Shown: in pieces, positions 40,809 through 48,981 of the stretch | Layout: the number at the start of each line of letters is the position of its first letter | Position numbering within the stretch: the first letter of the stretch is position 1 | NCBI GenBank assembly: GCA_019239915.1 | Contig: JAFAZF010000058.1 | Span: forward strand, 124,001 to 188,000 | DNA length: 64,000 nucleotides | Reading direction: 5' to 3' | DNA from: Sphingomonadaceae bacterium | GTDB lineage: Bacteria > Pseudomonadota > Alphaproteobacteria > Sphingomonadales > Sphingomonadaceae | Notes under the pieces: model-generated | Told to the model about the DNA's origin: nothing | Databases searched by the model: none | The model's input: only the letters and a program-made list of their open reading frames with translations | Position numbers and translations under genes: made by a program

Positions 40809-40892
40809 TTAGCTGAGCAGCATCGATCCGATGATCAGCGCATTGGCCGTGAACGCCACCGCCGCCATCGCGACATTTTCGATGATCCGCAT
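40809..40892 (-). CDS. Small membrane peptide (27 residues)
   Basis: It reads MRIIENVAMAAVAFTANALI then IGSMLLS: one hydrophobic helix. An AAGGAAA site precedes the ATG at 40892; a second start at 40910 would add six residues. Too short for any family call. Confidence 0.4.
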   Translation of the reverse strand: MRIIENVAMAAVAFTANALIIGSMLLS

Positions 40893-41166
40893 TTCCGTTT
40901 CCTTCTGCATCTCGTCAGCGCGCTCATCATGAGCTTGCGTAGCGACTATGACATCGCCTTATGCCTCGCTTGCACACAACGCAAGCACTTACTTCGCTGT
41001 TGCAGCAATCCGAGCTTACTTGGTTGTTTCGCGTTAAACGGGTCAGATACGTCGACGATCCGTGATTAGACGCCAGATTGCCACCGCGAGCTGATCTCAG
41101 CTACGCCTCTCATGCTGCGTCGCAGCGGCGCGCGACATCGCCGATCCGGGCCGATAGAAGATCAGG

Positions 41167-41904
41167 ATGCCGACCCGCCAGCGTGCCGATCAGCTCCTCG
41201 TGGAACGCGGTCTCGCCGAAAGCCGGGCGCGCGCGCAGGCGCTGATCCTCGCCGGGCTCGTCTTCGCCGGTGATCGCCGCGTCGAGAAGGCGGGCCAGCC
41301 GCTCGCGCTCGATACCGCGCTGCAGGTGCGGGGTCGCGATCACCCCTGGGTGTCGCGCGGCGGCGTCAAGCTTGCGCACGCTCTCGACCACTTCGCGATC
41401 GACCCCGCCGGCTGGGCGGCGGTCGACGTCGGCGCCTCGACCGGCGGCTTCACCGACGTGCTGCTGAGCCGCGGCGCGGCGCGCGTCTACGCGGTCGACT
41501 CAGGGACCAATCAGCTCGCCTGGAAGCTGCGGCAGGACGATCGCGTGGTAGTGCTCGAGAAGACCAATGCCCGCCACCTCACCGCGGCCGAGGTCCCCGA
41601 GCCGATCGACCTCGTCGTCTGCGATGCGAGCTTCATCGCATTGGAGAAGGTGCTGCCCGCGGCACTCGCCTTCGCAAAGCCTGCGGGTTGGCTGGTCGCA
41701 TTGATCAAACCGCAGTTCGAGGCGGGCCGCGGCGAAGTCGGCAAGGGCGGCGTGGTCCGCGATGCCGCCGTGCACGCCCGCGTCTGCGATCACGTCGCGG
41801 AGTGGGTTGGCGGGATCGGCTGGCAAGTCGCCGGAATCGTGCCGAGCCCGATCACCGGGCCGGAGGGCAATATCGAGTTTCTCATTGCGGCACAGCGCGG
41901 CTGA
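41167..41904 (+). CDS. tlyA: TlyA-family rRNA 2'-O-methyltransferase
   Basis: A 245-residue protein with an N-terminal S4 RNA-binding domain ([20 protein letters not shown]) and an RrmJ/FtsJ-type methyltransferase domain. The SAM site is seen in AVDVGASTGGFTDVLLSRGA, and the following CDASFIALEKVLP and LIKPQFEAGRGEVGKGGVVR motifs are typical of TlyA. Such enzymes 2'-O-methylate cytidines in 16S and 23S rRNA. Some members were described as haemolysins. Location after dxs is conserved in many bacteria. Confidence 0.92.
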   Translation: MPTRQRADQLLVERGLAESRARAQALILAGLVFAGDRRVEKAGQPLALDTALQVRGRDHPWVSRGGVKLAHALDHFAIDPAGWAAVDVGASTGGFTDVLLSRGAARVYAVDSGTNQLAWKLRQDDRVVVLEKTNARHLTAAEVPEPIDLVVCDASFIALEKVLPAALAFAKPAGWLVALIKPQFEAGRGEVGKGGVVRDAAVHARVCDHVAEWVGGIGWQVAGIVPSPITGPEGNIEFLIAAQRG

Positions 41905-42015
41905 GCGGCGTCGCGGCCGCTGCCGCTTGTGTTCGCGCGACGCCGCCGCTAGCGGCGGGCGCTTGGATTTGCGTGCCGCCCTGAAGGAGCCGGCCATGCG
42001 GCGGAGCGGGAGGGC

Positions 42016-42570
42016 ATGAGCGAGATCGCATCGCGCGGCCAGTTACGAATGGCGTTCGTGCGTGTCGCGCTAATCGCGGTTCCGCTCGTGCTGTTCCTGG
42101 GGCTGGCGTCGGCGGTGCTGTCGGGCTCCGGCGACGATAACGCCTGGTACGCGCACCTCATCAAGCCCGGCTTCACCCCGCCGGGTTGGGTGTTCGCGCT
42201 CGTCTGGACGATCCTCTACGTGCTGATGGGCTTCGCCATCACGCTGATCGTCACCGCGCGCGGCGCGCCGGGGCGGATCGCGGCGATCGCGCTCTTCGCG
42301 GTGCAGCTCGTCGTCAACCTCGCCTGGTCGCCGCTGTTCTTCGGCGCGCACAGGGTGGGTGCCGCCTTCGGCGTCATGCTGCTCCTGCTGCTGCTTGCGA
42401 TCGCTGCGGCTTGGGCGATGGGGCGCGTGCGCCAGGGCGCGCTCTGGTTGATGCTGCCCTATCTCGCCTGGCTCTGCTTCGCCGCGCTGCTGTTCCACGC
42501 CGTCTGGCGGCTCAACCCGCATGCCGAGACGCTTGCGCCGGGCGGCAGCGGCACCCAAATCATGCTCTGA
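42016..42570 (+). CDS. tspO: TspO/MBR family membrane protein
   Basis: A 184-residue five-helix membrane protein of the translocator-protein family, which binds porphyrins and modulates tetrapyrrole or stress responses. The signature is seen in WYAHLIKPGFTPPGWVFALV, followed by WTILYVLMGFA and NLAWSPLFFGAHRVG. The final helices have the YLAWLCFAALLF pattern. The C-terminal LNPHAE is also conserved. No partner gene is evident. Confidence 0.92.
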   Translation: MSEIASRGQLRMAFVRVALIAVPLVLFLGLASAVLSGSGDDNAWYAHLIKPGFTPPGWVFALVWTILYVLMGFAITLIVTARGAPGRIAAIALFAVQLVVNLAWSPLFFGAHRVGAAFGVMLLLLLLAIAAAWAMGRVRQGALWLMLPYLAWLCFAALLFHAVWRLNPHAETLAPGGSGTQIML

Positions 42571-42599
42571 GCGCAGCGCGCAGCCAGGAGCTTACACCC

Positions 42600-42878
42600 A
42601 TGCAGTCCGAGAACCGCTTCTTCGACGATATCGTGAAGATGCTGAACGGTGCGGCCGGCACGCTCGCCGGCGTCGGCCGCGAGGCCGAGGCCTCGATGCG
42701 CGAGCGCGCAAAGGAATGGGTCGGCGGGCTCGATTTCGTCAGCCGCGAAGAGTTCGACGCAGTGAAGGCGCTGGCGACCGCCGCCCGCGAGGAGGTCGAG
42801 ACGCTGAAGGCGCGGCTCGCCAAGCTCGAAGGTTCCGGCGAGCACGCGCCGACCTCCTACGACTCACCGTCGCGGTGA
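42600..42878 (+). CDS. UbiK-like (BMFP) accessory factor
   Basis: A 92-residue protein fitting the UbiK/BMFP family, which assists the ubiquinone biosynthesis complex and binds lipids. The N-terminal amphipathic part (RFFDDIVKMLNGAAGTLAGV) and a C-terminal coiled coil (REEFDAVKALATAAREEVET then LKARLAKLE) are as expected. The tail is short and polar. It starts 30 bases after tspO; co-transcription is possible. Confidence 0.82.
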   Translation: MQSENRFFDDIVKMLNGAAGTLAGVGREAEASMRERAKEWVGGLDFVSREEFDAVKALATAAREEVETLKARLAKLEGSGEHAPTSYDSPSR

Positions 42879-43011
42879 CACCCCTCGTCGGGAATCGCCG
42901 CCAAATCCACAGCTTGTTAACAGCTTTGTTAACCCAGACTTCGCGCCGCCCTTGCTCCATGGCCGCGCTTTGTTCACCTGTGCGCGCAGTGTAATGCGTT
43001 GGAGGGCGCGC

Positions 43012-43521
43012 TTGACGGTCGATGACGGCGAGGAAGCGCGCGAGGCGAGCGCTCCGATCGAGATGCTCGAACATTACTTCCTGGCGCATAGCTGGAACTG
43101 CGATCGCGTCGGCGACGAGGAGATCGTCGCGCAGGTCCAGGGCAGCTGGACGCAATATGAGTTGCGCGCGGTGTGGCGCGAGGAAGATCGCGTCCTCCAG
43201 TTCCTCGCGCTTCCCGACATCCGCGTGCCGGCCGACAAGCGCAGCGCGATCTACGAGACGCTCGGCCTCATCAACGAGCAGCTCTGGATCGGCCATTTCG
43301 AGATGTGGGCAAGCTCCGGGCTGCTCCTGTTCCGCTATGCCTCGCTGATCGACGCCGGCGGTGACGGCAGCCTGACGCTCGATCATGCCGAGGCACTGGT
43401 GGAGGCGGCGATCGACGAGTGCGAGCGCTTCTACCCGGTCTTCCAGTTCGTGCTGTGGGCCGACAAGTCGCCGTCCGACGCGATCGCCGCGGCGCTGATC
43501 GAGACGCAGGGCGAGGCTTAG
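43012..43521 (+). CDS. YbjN domain protein
   Basis: A YbjN-type sensory-transduction-like protein (169 residues). Parts: PIEMLEHYFLAHSWNCDRVG, then WTQYELRAVWREEDRVLQFL, RSAIYETLGLINEQLWIGHF and the C-terminal WADKSPSDAIAAAL. The fold resembles type III chaperones; role unknown in sphingomonads. TTG 43012 is preferred, because a GGAGGG site lies 6 bases upstream; ATG 42994 would add six residues. Confidence 0.82.
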   Translation: MTVDDGEEAREASAPIEMLEHYFLAHSWNCDRVGDEEIVAQVQGSWTQYELRAVWREEDRVLQFLALPDIRVPADKRSAIYETLGLINEQLWIGHFEMWASSGLLLFRYASLIDAGGDGSLTLDHAEALVEAAIDECERFYPVFQFVLWADKSPSDAIAAALIETQGEA

Positions 43522-43554
43522 ACGGCTGCCCAGCGGGACGGCGCGCACTAGAAC

Positions 43555-43590
43555 GCGTCCGTTCGTCCCGAGCGAAGTCGAGGGACGGTC
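43555..43590. repeat. REP-like palindrome
   Basis: CGTTCGTCCCGAGCGAAGTC with flanking CCGT/ACGG arms. Single unit of the same family as the copies at 8375 and 62791. Confidence 0.6.
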
Positions 43591-43651
43591 GCAAGCGCGC
43601 CGCGGACGTGTCTCGACTTAGCTCGACACGCACGGATTGAGGAAATCGAAC

Positions 43652-44482
43652 ATGAGCCAGCCGTTTGACGCCCTGCCGATCGAAGGTCCGCTTTGGCTCG
43701 TCGGCTGCGGCAACATGGGTGGTGCGATGCTGCGCGGCTGGCTTGCCGCCGGATTGGATCCACGCCAGGTGACGGTGATCGATCCCGGCATTCCGACGCT
43801 CGCCGACGGCGTCACCGTGCTGCCGGCGCCGCCGATCGACGGCGAGGTTCCCGCCGTGCTGATGCTCGCGGTGAAGCCGCAGCTGCTCGACCAGGTCACG
43901 CCCGCGATCGCGCCGATCCTCGGCACGGAGACGGTGCTGCTCTCGATCCTCGCCGGTGTCGAGACCAGCGCGTTGCGATCGCGCTTCGCCGCGCCGCGCG
44001 CGATCGTCCGGGTCATGCCCAACACGCCGGCCGCGATCGGCAAGGGCGTGTTGGCGCTCTACGCCGCCGAGGCGGACGCCACCGCACGCGATGCGACCGC
44101 CCGGCTGATGGCCGCGCTCGGGCTGGTCGAGTGGCTCGCCGACGAGGGGCAGTTCGACGTGGTCACCGCGCTTTCGGGGTCCGGCCCAGCCTTCCTGTTC
44201 CGCTACATCGATGCGCTCGCCAAGGCGGGTGCGACGCTCGGGCTGCCCCCCGACCAGGCGGCGCGGCTCGCGCTCGCCACCGTCGAAGGCGCGGCGCTGC
44301 TCGCTGCCCAGGCCGACGAGCCGCCGGGCGTGCTCGCCGATCGTGTCGCCAGCCCCGGCGGCACGACGCGTGCCGGCCTGAACATTCTCGATGACGGCGC
44401 TGCGCTCGACGCGCTCGTCACGCGCACGCTCGATGCCGCCGCCAGGCGCAACGCCGAGATGGCCGCCGCCGCGCGCGGATAG
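43652..44482 (+). CDS. proC: Pyrroline-5-carboxylate reductase
   Basis: The last step of proline synthesis, reducing pyrroline-5-carboxylate with NAD(P)H. The nucleotide-binding loop is LWLVGCGNMGGAMLRGWLAA; AVKPQLLDQV, VRVMPNTPAAIGKGV and the ALSGSGPAFLFRYIDALAKA motif follow, with the C-terminal dimerisation helices and RVASPGGTTRAGL. Length 276, typical. The ATG at 43652 has a GAGGAAA site. Upstream is a REP-like repeat. Confidence 0.95.
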   Translation: MSQPFDALPIEGPLWLVGCGNMGGAMLRGWLAAGLDPRQVTVIDPGIPTLADGVTVLPAPPIDGEVPAVLMLAVKPQLLDQVTPAIAPILGTETVLLSILAGVETSALRSRFAAPRAIVRVMPNTPAAIGKGVLALYAAEADATARDATARLMAALGLVEWLADEGQFDVVTALSGSGPAFLFRYIDALAKAGATLGLPPDQAARLALATVEGAALLAAQADEPPGVLADRVASPGGTTRAGLNILDDGAALDALVTRTLDAAARRNAEMAAAARG

Positions 44483-44548
44483 CGAATTGCGACCGGTGTC
44501 GCCTGCGAGCAGCGGGCATGGACTTGCGAGATTGATCGGAACGAGACG

Positions 44549-44809
44549 ATGGACTTCGACCAACTGCTGATCCGCTTCTTCGGCACCGACGATCTCTCGG
44601 CGCTCGAGCCGCAGCGCGTCGCCGACGGCACCGAGGCGCTCCGCCTCCAGTTCGGCCTCGAGCAGGATCGCGAACGCCGCTTCGCGCTTTGGGCGCTGAT
44701 GTACATGCTCGGCATCGCGCCCGATCTCGACGTCGCGTTCAAGGAGGAAGAGGATCGCGACGCCGCGCGCGACTTCATGGACATGGCCGACCGCGAGATG
44801 GACGAGTAG
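44549..44809 (+). CDS. Hypothetical helical protein (86 residues)
   Basis: A conserved-looking acidic, helical protein: MDFDQLLIRFFGTDDLSALE, then FALWALMYMLGIAPDLDVAF and an acidic C-terminus (DRDAARDFMDMADREMDE). No family recognised. It lies 66 bases after proC on the same strand. Confidence 0.7.
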   Translation: MDFDQLLIRFFGTDDLSALEPQRVADGTEALRLQFGLEQDRERRFALWALMYMLGIAPDLDVAFKEEEDRDAARDFMDMADREMDE

Positions 44810-44911
44810 CGTTTTCCGCAGCGGCCAAGCACGCCGGCATCGCGAAGCGAGCGAGCGCGCCGAACGCCCGCTGTCAGCTAGTAGCTGATGTAGGAGACGG
44901 GGAAGCATCAT

Positions 44912-45655
44912 GTGATCAGCGTGATCATTCCGAGCAGGCTCCAGCAAAGAATCGGTGCCGCTGACGGCACGCTCTGGCTTGACCAGGCCCTGGCGCAGGT
45001 GGCGCGTCAGGAGGCGGGTCTCGTCTGTGAGGTCATCGTCGGCATCGATCCAAACGCGGTTCCGCCACCGCGTTTCGATCCCGCGCTGTTCCGCCACGCG
45101 GCTGCGCCCGGTCAGGCGAGCGCGCTCAACGCCGCGATCGCCGCCGCCCGAGGAGAGTTCCTCGCGATCCTGGAGGATGACGACGGCTGGGCGCCTTGCA
45201 AGCTCCGCGAACAGATGCGCCACCTCGAGCGCTACGACATCGTCACCGCCGGCCAGCTGGAGTTGGACTCCGAAGGCACGCAGGTCGGTGAACGGGTGTT
45301 TGCCACGCCGAGCGGCTGGCTGATGCGGCGCACGATCTTCGACCGTGTCGGCGCGTTTGATCCCGCATTCCGCTATCGCCTCGACAATGAGTGGCTTGGC
45401 CGCGCCAATGCAGTCGGCCTCCACCGTATCCATCTTCTCTCGCGCAGCGCGATCGTGTCCGATCCCTTGGCGGTCGCAAACGTGGCGAAACGCTCGGCCG
45501 TCATGCTCGGGCCGGAGAGCTGCTCCCACCTCGTCTTCCGGACCGTCAATCCCAATGGCGGAACGACACGGACGAACACCGAAGAGGAGGCCGCGCAGCG
45601 GAGTCGCCAGGAATATGCGCTTTTGGTCGATCGCTTCGGGGAAATCCCTTGGTAG
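44912..45655 (+). CDS. Family-2-like glycosyltransferase
   Basis: A 247-residue GT-A-type transferase. The start MISVIIPSRLQQR, GQASALNAAIAAARGEFLAI, and the metal-binding acidic motif LEDDDGWAP are the usual family-2 landmarks. A later motif is RTIFDRVGAFDPAFRYRLDN, close to the acceptor-site motif. Substrate unknown. The GTG at 44912 has a GGAGAC site. It is isolated from other glycan genes. Confidence 0.75.
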   Translation: MISVIIPSRLQQRIGAADGTLWLDQALAQVARQEAGLVCEVIVGIDPNAVPPPRFDPALFRHAAAPGQASALNAAIAAARGEFLAILEDDDGWAPCKLREQMRHLERYDIVTAGQLELDSEGTQVGERVFATPSGWLMRRTIFDRVGAFDPAFRYRLDNEWLGRANAVGLHRIHLLSRSAIVSDPLAVANVAKRSAVMLGPESCSHLVFRTVNPNGGTTRTNTEEEAAQRSRQEYALLVDRFGEIPW

Positions 45656-45855
45656 CGGCGGCAGCGGGCGATCGCTTGCTACCGGTCCGGACCTTCCACT
45701 TTCCTGCAGCAACATGGGTGACGCACGATCCCATGGTTCTCCGACATGGTGGCACCGCGTCTGTGGAACTCGGCGATCTGTTAAGATTCGCGCTTTTGTG
45801 TCGCCTCAAGCCGCCGTGGCCTAAGACCCTGAGCGCGCGAAACGCCGCGTCCTAA

Positions 45856-46359
45856 TCAGCGCTCCTTCTGCAGGCCGATCACGCGTTCGCGCTCGTCGTC
45901 GGGGATCAGCCCCTCGAGCACCTGCCAGAAGCCCGCCACCGCGCTCGGCCCGGCCGAAGCATAAGCCGCCGAGAGCCGGCCGCGCAGCGCATCGAACAGC
46001 GCCGCCTCGAGCTTGGCGCCGGCGGGCGTGAGCCGCAGCAGCCGCTGGCGGCGATCGCTCTTGCCGGTCCGCGATTCCACCAGTCCGCGCTCGCCGAGCT
46101 CGTTGAGCACCCGCCCGAGCGATTGCTTGGTGATCGCGAGCAGCTTGAGGAGGTCGCTGACGCGCAGATCGGGCTGGCGCGCGATGAAGTAGAGCGCGCG
46201 ATGGTGCGCGCGGCCGAGGCCCTGCGCGGCGAGGTTCTCGTCGATCGAGCGGGTGAGATGGCTGTAGCCGAAATAGAGCAGCTCGACGCCCCGCCGGATC
46301 TCGGGCTCGCGCAGGAACAGCGGAGACGGGCGCGGTGCCTCGGAAAGTTGGACAGCCAT
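45856..46359 (-). CDS. MarR family regulator
   Basis: A 167-residue winged-helix repressor-type protein. The recognition region is LRVSDLLKLLAITKQSLGRV, with the wing GLVESRTGKSDRRQRLLRLT. The Asp-Arg-Arg of the wing is typical of MarR. The start at 46359 (MAVQLSEAP) is preferred to the open frame beyond it. It is divergent from ilvE, with about 90 bases between, which it may regulate. Confidence 0.88.
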   Translation of the reverse strand: MAVQLSEAPRPSPLFLREPEIRRGVELLYFGYSHLTRSIDENLAAQGLGRAHHRALYFIARQPDLRVSDLLKLLAITKQSLGRVLNELGERGLVESRTGKSDRRQRLLRLTPAGAKLEAALFDALRGRLSAAYASAGPSAVAGFWQVLEGLIPDDERERVIGLQKER

Positions 46360-46448
46360 GTTGACGCATTTAGTCCCGCGGCCTAGTCGGGCGCAACTGT
46401 TGTTGTCAGCTGCGCCGATCGGCACCGGCGGCAAAGGCGGAGGGTGAA

Positions 46449-47342
46449 GTGGCGGGTCTCGACGAGCGCACCTACGACGATCGCGACGGGTGGATCTGGC
46501 TGGACGGCAAGCTCGTGCCGTGGCGCGATGCCAACGTCCACATCCTCACCCACGCGCTCCATTATGCCTCGTCCGTCTTCGAGGGGCAGCGCGCCTATGG
46601 CGGCGAGATCTTCGAGCTTTCGCGGCACAGCCAGCGGCTGATCGATTCCGCCAGGATCCTCGGCTTCGAACTGCCCTGGAGCCGCGACCAGATCGACCAG
46701 GCCTGCCGCGACACCTTGAAGGCGAATGACCTCGTCGACGCCTATGTCCGGCCGGTCGCCTGGCGCGGTTCGGAGCAGATGGGCGTTTCCGCGCAGAAGA
46801 CCAAGGCGCACATGGCGGTCGCAGTGTGGGACTGGGGTGCCTATTTCGGCGCCGACGCCCAGGCCGGCCTGCGGCTCGACATCGCGCCGTGGCGACGCCC
46901 CGCGCCGTACACCGCGCCGGTGCAGGCCAAGGCGTCCGGGCTCTACATGATCGCGACGATGTCCAAGCATCACGCCGAGGGCCGTGGCTACAATGACGCG
47001 CTGATGTTCGACTATCGCGGTCAGGTCGCCGAGGCGACCGGCGCCAACGCCTTCTTCGTCAAGGACGGCGTGCTGCACACGCCGACGCCGGAATGCTTCC
47101 TCAACGGCATCACGCGGCAGACCGTGATGGGTCTCGCCCGCCAGCGCGGCATCGAGGTCGTCGAGCGCACGATCTGGCCGGAGGAACTCGAAGGTTTCGA
47201 GCAGATGTTTCTGACCGGCTCCGCCGCCGAGGTCACCCCGGTACGCGAGGCGGGGCCCTGGAACTTCGAGGTCGGCGAGATCACCCGGGTGCTTCAGAAG
47301 GACTATGCCGATCTCGTGCGCGGCCTTCGCGGCAACGCCTGA
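46449..47342 (+). CDS. ilvE: Branched-chain amino acid aminotransferase
   Basis: A 297-residue fold-type IV PLP enzyme making leucine, isoleucine and valine. Landmarks: IWLDGKLVPWRDANVHILTH, HYASSVFEGQRAYGG, the PLP lysine in YMIATMSKHHAEGRGYNDAL, and EATGANAFFVKDG. The later NGITRQTVMGLARQRGIEV and FLTGSAAEVTPV motifs bind phosphate. It starts at GTG 46449 with a GGAGG site. Divergent from the MarR gene. Confidence 0.94.
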   Translation: MAGLDERTYDDRDGWIWLDGKLVPWRDANVHILTHALHYASSVFEGQRAYGGEIFELSRHSQRLIDSARILGFELPWSRDQIDQACRDTLKANDLVDAYVRPVAWRGSEQMGVSAQKTKAHMAVAVWDWGAYFGADAQAGLRLDIAPWRRPAPYTAPVQAKASGLYMIATMSKHHAEGRGYNDALMFDYRGQVAEATGANAFFVKDGVLHTPTPECFLNGITRQTVMGLARQRGIEVVERTIWPEELEGFEQMFLTGSAAEVTPVREAGPWNFEVGEITRVLQKDYADLVRGLRGNA

Positions 47343-47501
47343 AGCGCTCCTCTTTCAGCGGCGCTCGCGCTGATTTGAGTCAGCCCGTGCACGGGCAGCG
47401 GCGAAGCGAGTCTGTCGCAATAGTGCAACCGTAGCGTCACACTCGCGCTTTGATACTCTTGCTTCCGAGCGCCGCGTCGTACTGCGGCCGAAGGGGGCCG
47501 C

Positions 47502-48275
47502 ATGGCGACGATCGCGATCTATAGCATGAAGGGCGGCGTCGGTAAGACGACGCTCGGCGTCAATCTCGCCTGGGTTGCGGCGACGCGCTCGAGCCGGCGG
47601 ACCTTGCTCTGGGATCTCGACGGTCAGGCGGCGGCGACCTTCATCCTCGCCGGCGAGGCGCTGCGGCCGCGCCACGCCCGCGAGGTAATCGAGCGCGAGG
47701 TGCCGCTGCAGGACGCGATCGCGCGAACCGCCACGCCGAGACTCGACCTGCTGCCCGCCGACCGCACGCTGCACGGGCTCGATACGATCTTCGCCGAGCT
47801 CGACAAGAAGAAGCGCCTCCGCCGGCTCGCCGAAAGCGCCGCCGAGCGCTACGATCACGTCGTGCTCGATTGCCCGCCTGGGCTCGGCCTCACGAGCGAG
47901 CAGGTGATCCGCGGCGCCTCGCTGATCGTGGTGCCGATCATCCCCTCGCCGCTCGCCTGGCGCGCGTTCGAAGAGGTGCGCACGCATCTCGATCGCCACT
48001 TCAAGCACGCGCCGCCGCTGATGCCGGTATTCAACATGGTCGACCGGCGCCGCGCCTCGCATCGCGCCGCGCTCGCCGACAATCCCTCGACACCGGCCAT
48101 TCCGATGGCGAGCGCGGTCGAAGCGATGGGCGAGCGCCACGCCGCAATCGGCGCCTATGCCCCGCGCTCGCCCGCGGCGGCGGCGATCGAGGCGTTGTGG
48201 AAGACCGTCGAGCGGCGCGCCTGCCAACCGGCGCGCGCGCCGCGGCTCGAGCTCGTTCACGCCCGCGCCGCCTGA
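47502..48275 (+). CDS. ParA-family ATPase (orphan)
   Basis: A 257-residue deviant-Walker ATPase. The P-loop is IAIYSMKGGVGKTTLGVNLA, with the signature lysine; Walker A' and B follow as LLWDLDGQAAATFIL and YDHVVLDCPPGLGL. No parB or parS-like site is adjacent, so it is not an obvious chromosome or plasmid partition pair. ParA-like orphans position other cargoes (for example chemotaxis or cellulose complexes). The role here is unknown. Confidence 0.87.
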   Translation: MATIAIYSMKGGVGKTTLGVNLAWVAATRSSRRTLLWDLDGQAAATFILAGEALRPRHAREVIEREVPLQDAIARTATPRLDLLPADRTLHGLDTIFAELDKKKRLRRLAESAAERYDHVVLDCPPGLGLTSEQVIRGASLIVVPIIPSPLAWRAFEEVRTHLDRHFKHAPPLMPVFNMVDRRRASHRAALADNPSTPAIPMASAVEAMGERHAAIGAYAPRSPAAAAIEALWKTVERRACQPARAPRLELVHARAA

Positions 48276-48341
48276 CGCGGCTATCGAGCCGCGCCGCGCA
48301 AGCTGCTAGGGCGCTACGATCGCCATCGCAGGAGATCGTCC

Positions 48342-48887
48342 ATGTTCCGCAGCGCCGCCGCCGCGATCGCCGTCACGCTCGCCGCTCTGTCCGCCGCCGG
48401 CCAGGCGACACTTCCGATCGGTGCCAAGGCCCCCGACATCCAGACGCAGGTGAGCCTCGCCGGCGTGCCCAAGCCCTTTTCGCTGAAGGAGGCGCTGAAA
48501 TCGGGGCCGGTGGTGCTCTATTTCTACCCTGCCGCCTTCACCACCGGCTGCACGATCGAGGCCCACGACTTCGCCGAAGCGACCGACGATTTCCACAAGC
48601 TCGGCGCTACCGTGATCGGGATGTCGGCCGATCCGATCGACAAGCTCAACAAATTCTCGGTGCAGGAATGCCGCAACAAGTTCGCGGTCGGCGCGGCGAC
48701 CGCGGCGACGATCAAGGCCTATGACGTCGTGCTGCCGCAGAAGCCGGAGCTCTCGAACCGGACTTCCTACGTGATCGCGCCCGATGGCAAGATCATCTTC
48801 GTCTATTCGGCGCTCGATCCCAGCGGCCATGTGAGCGGCACGATGGATGCGGTGCGCAGCTGGCGCGCCAAGCATCCGACCTCCTGA
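48342..48887 (+). CDS. Exported peroxiredoxin (BCP/AhpC-like)
   Basis: A 181-residue thiol peroxidase with a signal peptide (about 1-22, SAAAAIAVTLAALSAAGQA). The peroxidatic Cys is in FYPAAFTTGCTIEAHDFA, with Thr at the -3 position as usual. A second Cys in VQECRNKFAVG may resolve it. Likely reduces peroxides in the periplasm. It lies upstream of the large membrane protein gene, separated by about 95 bases. Confidence 0.87.
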   Translation: MFRSAAAAIAVTLAALSAAGQATLPIGAKAPDIQTQVSLAGVPKPFSLKEALKSGPVVLYFYPAAFTTGCTIEAHDFAEATDDFHKLGATVIGMSADPIDKLNKFSVQECRNKFAVGAATAATIKAYDVVLPQKPELSNRTSYVIAPDGKIIFVYSALDPSGHVSGTMDAVRSWRAKHPTS

Positions 48888-48981
48888 CGCACACGCGGCA
48901 GCGAACGCAAGGCGGCGCGCGGCAGAACGCGCGGGCCGATACGGCCGGGCAGACCACGGCCGATGACGGGGAGGGGGCAGG

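Noticed and set aside
43271-45715. 814-residue open frame on the minus strand
   Set aside because: It runs antisense to YbjN, proC and the glycosyltransferase, which all have clear family motifs; composition is Arg/Gly-rich.
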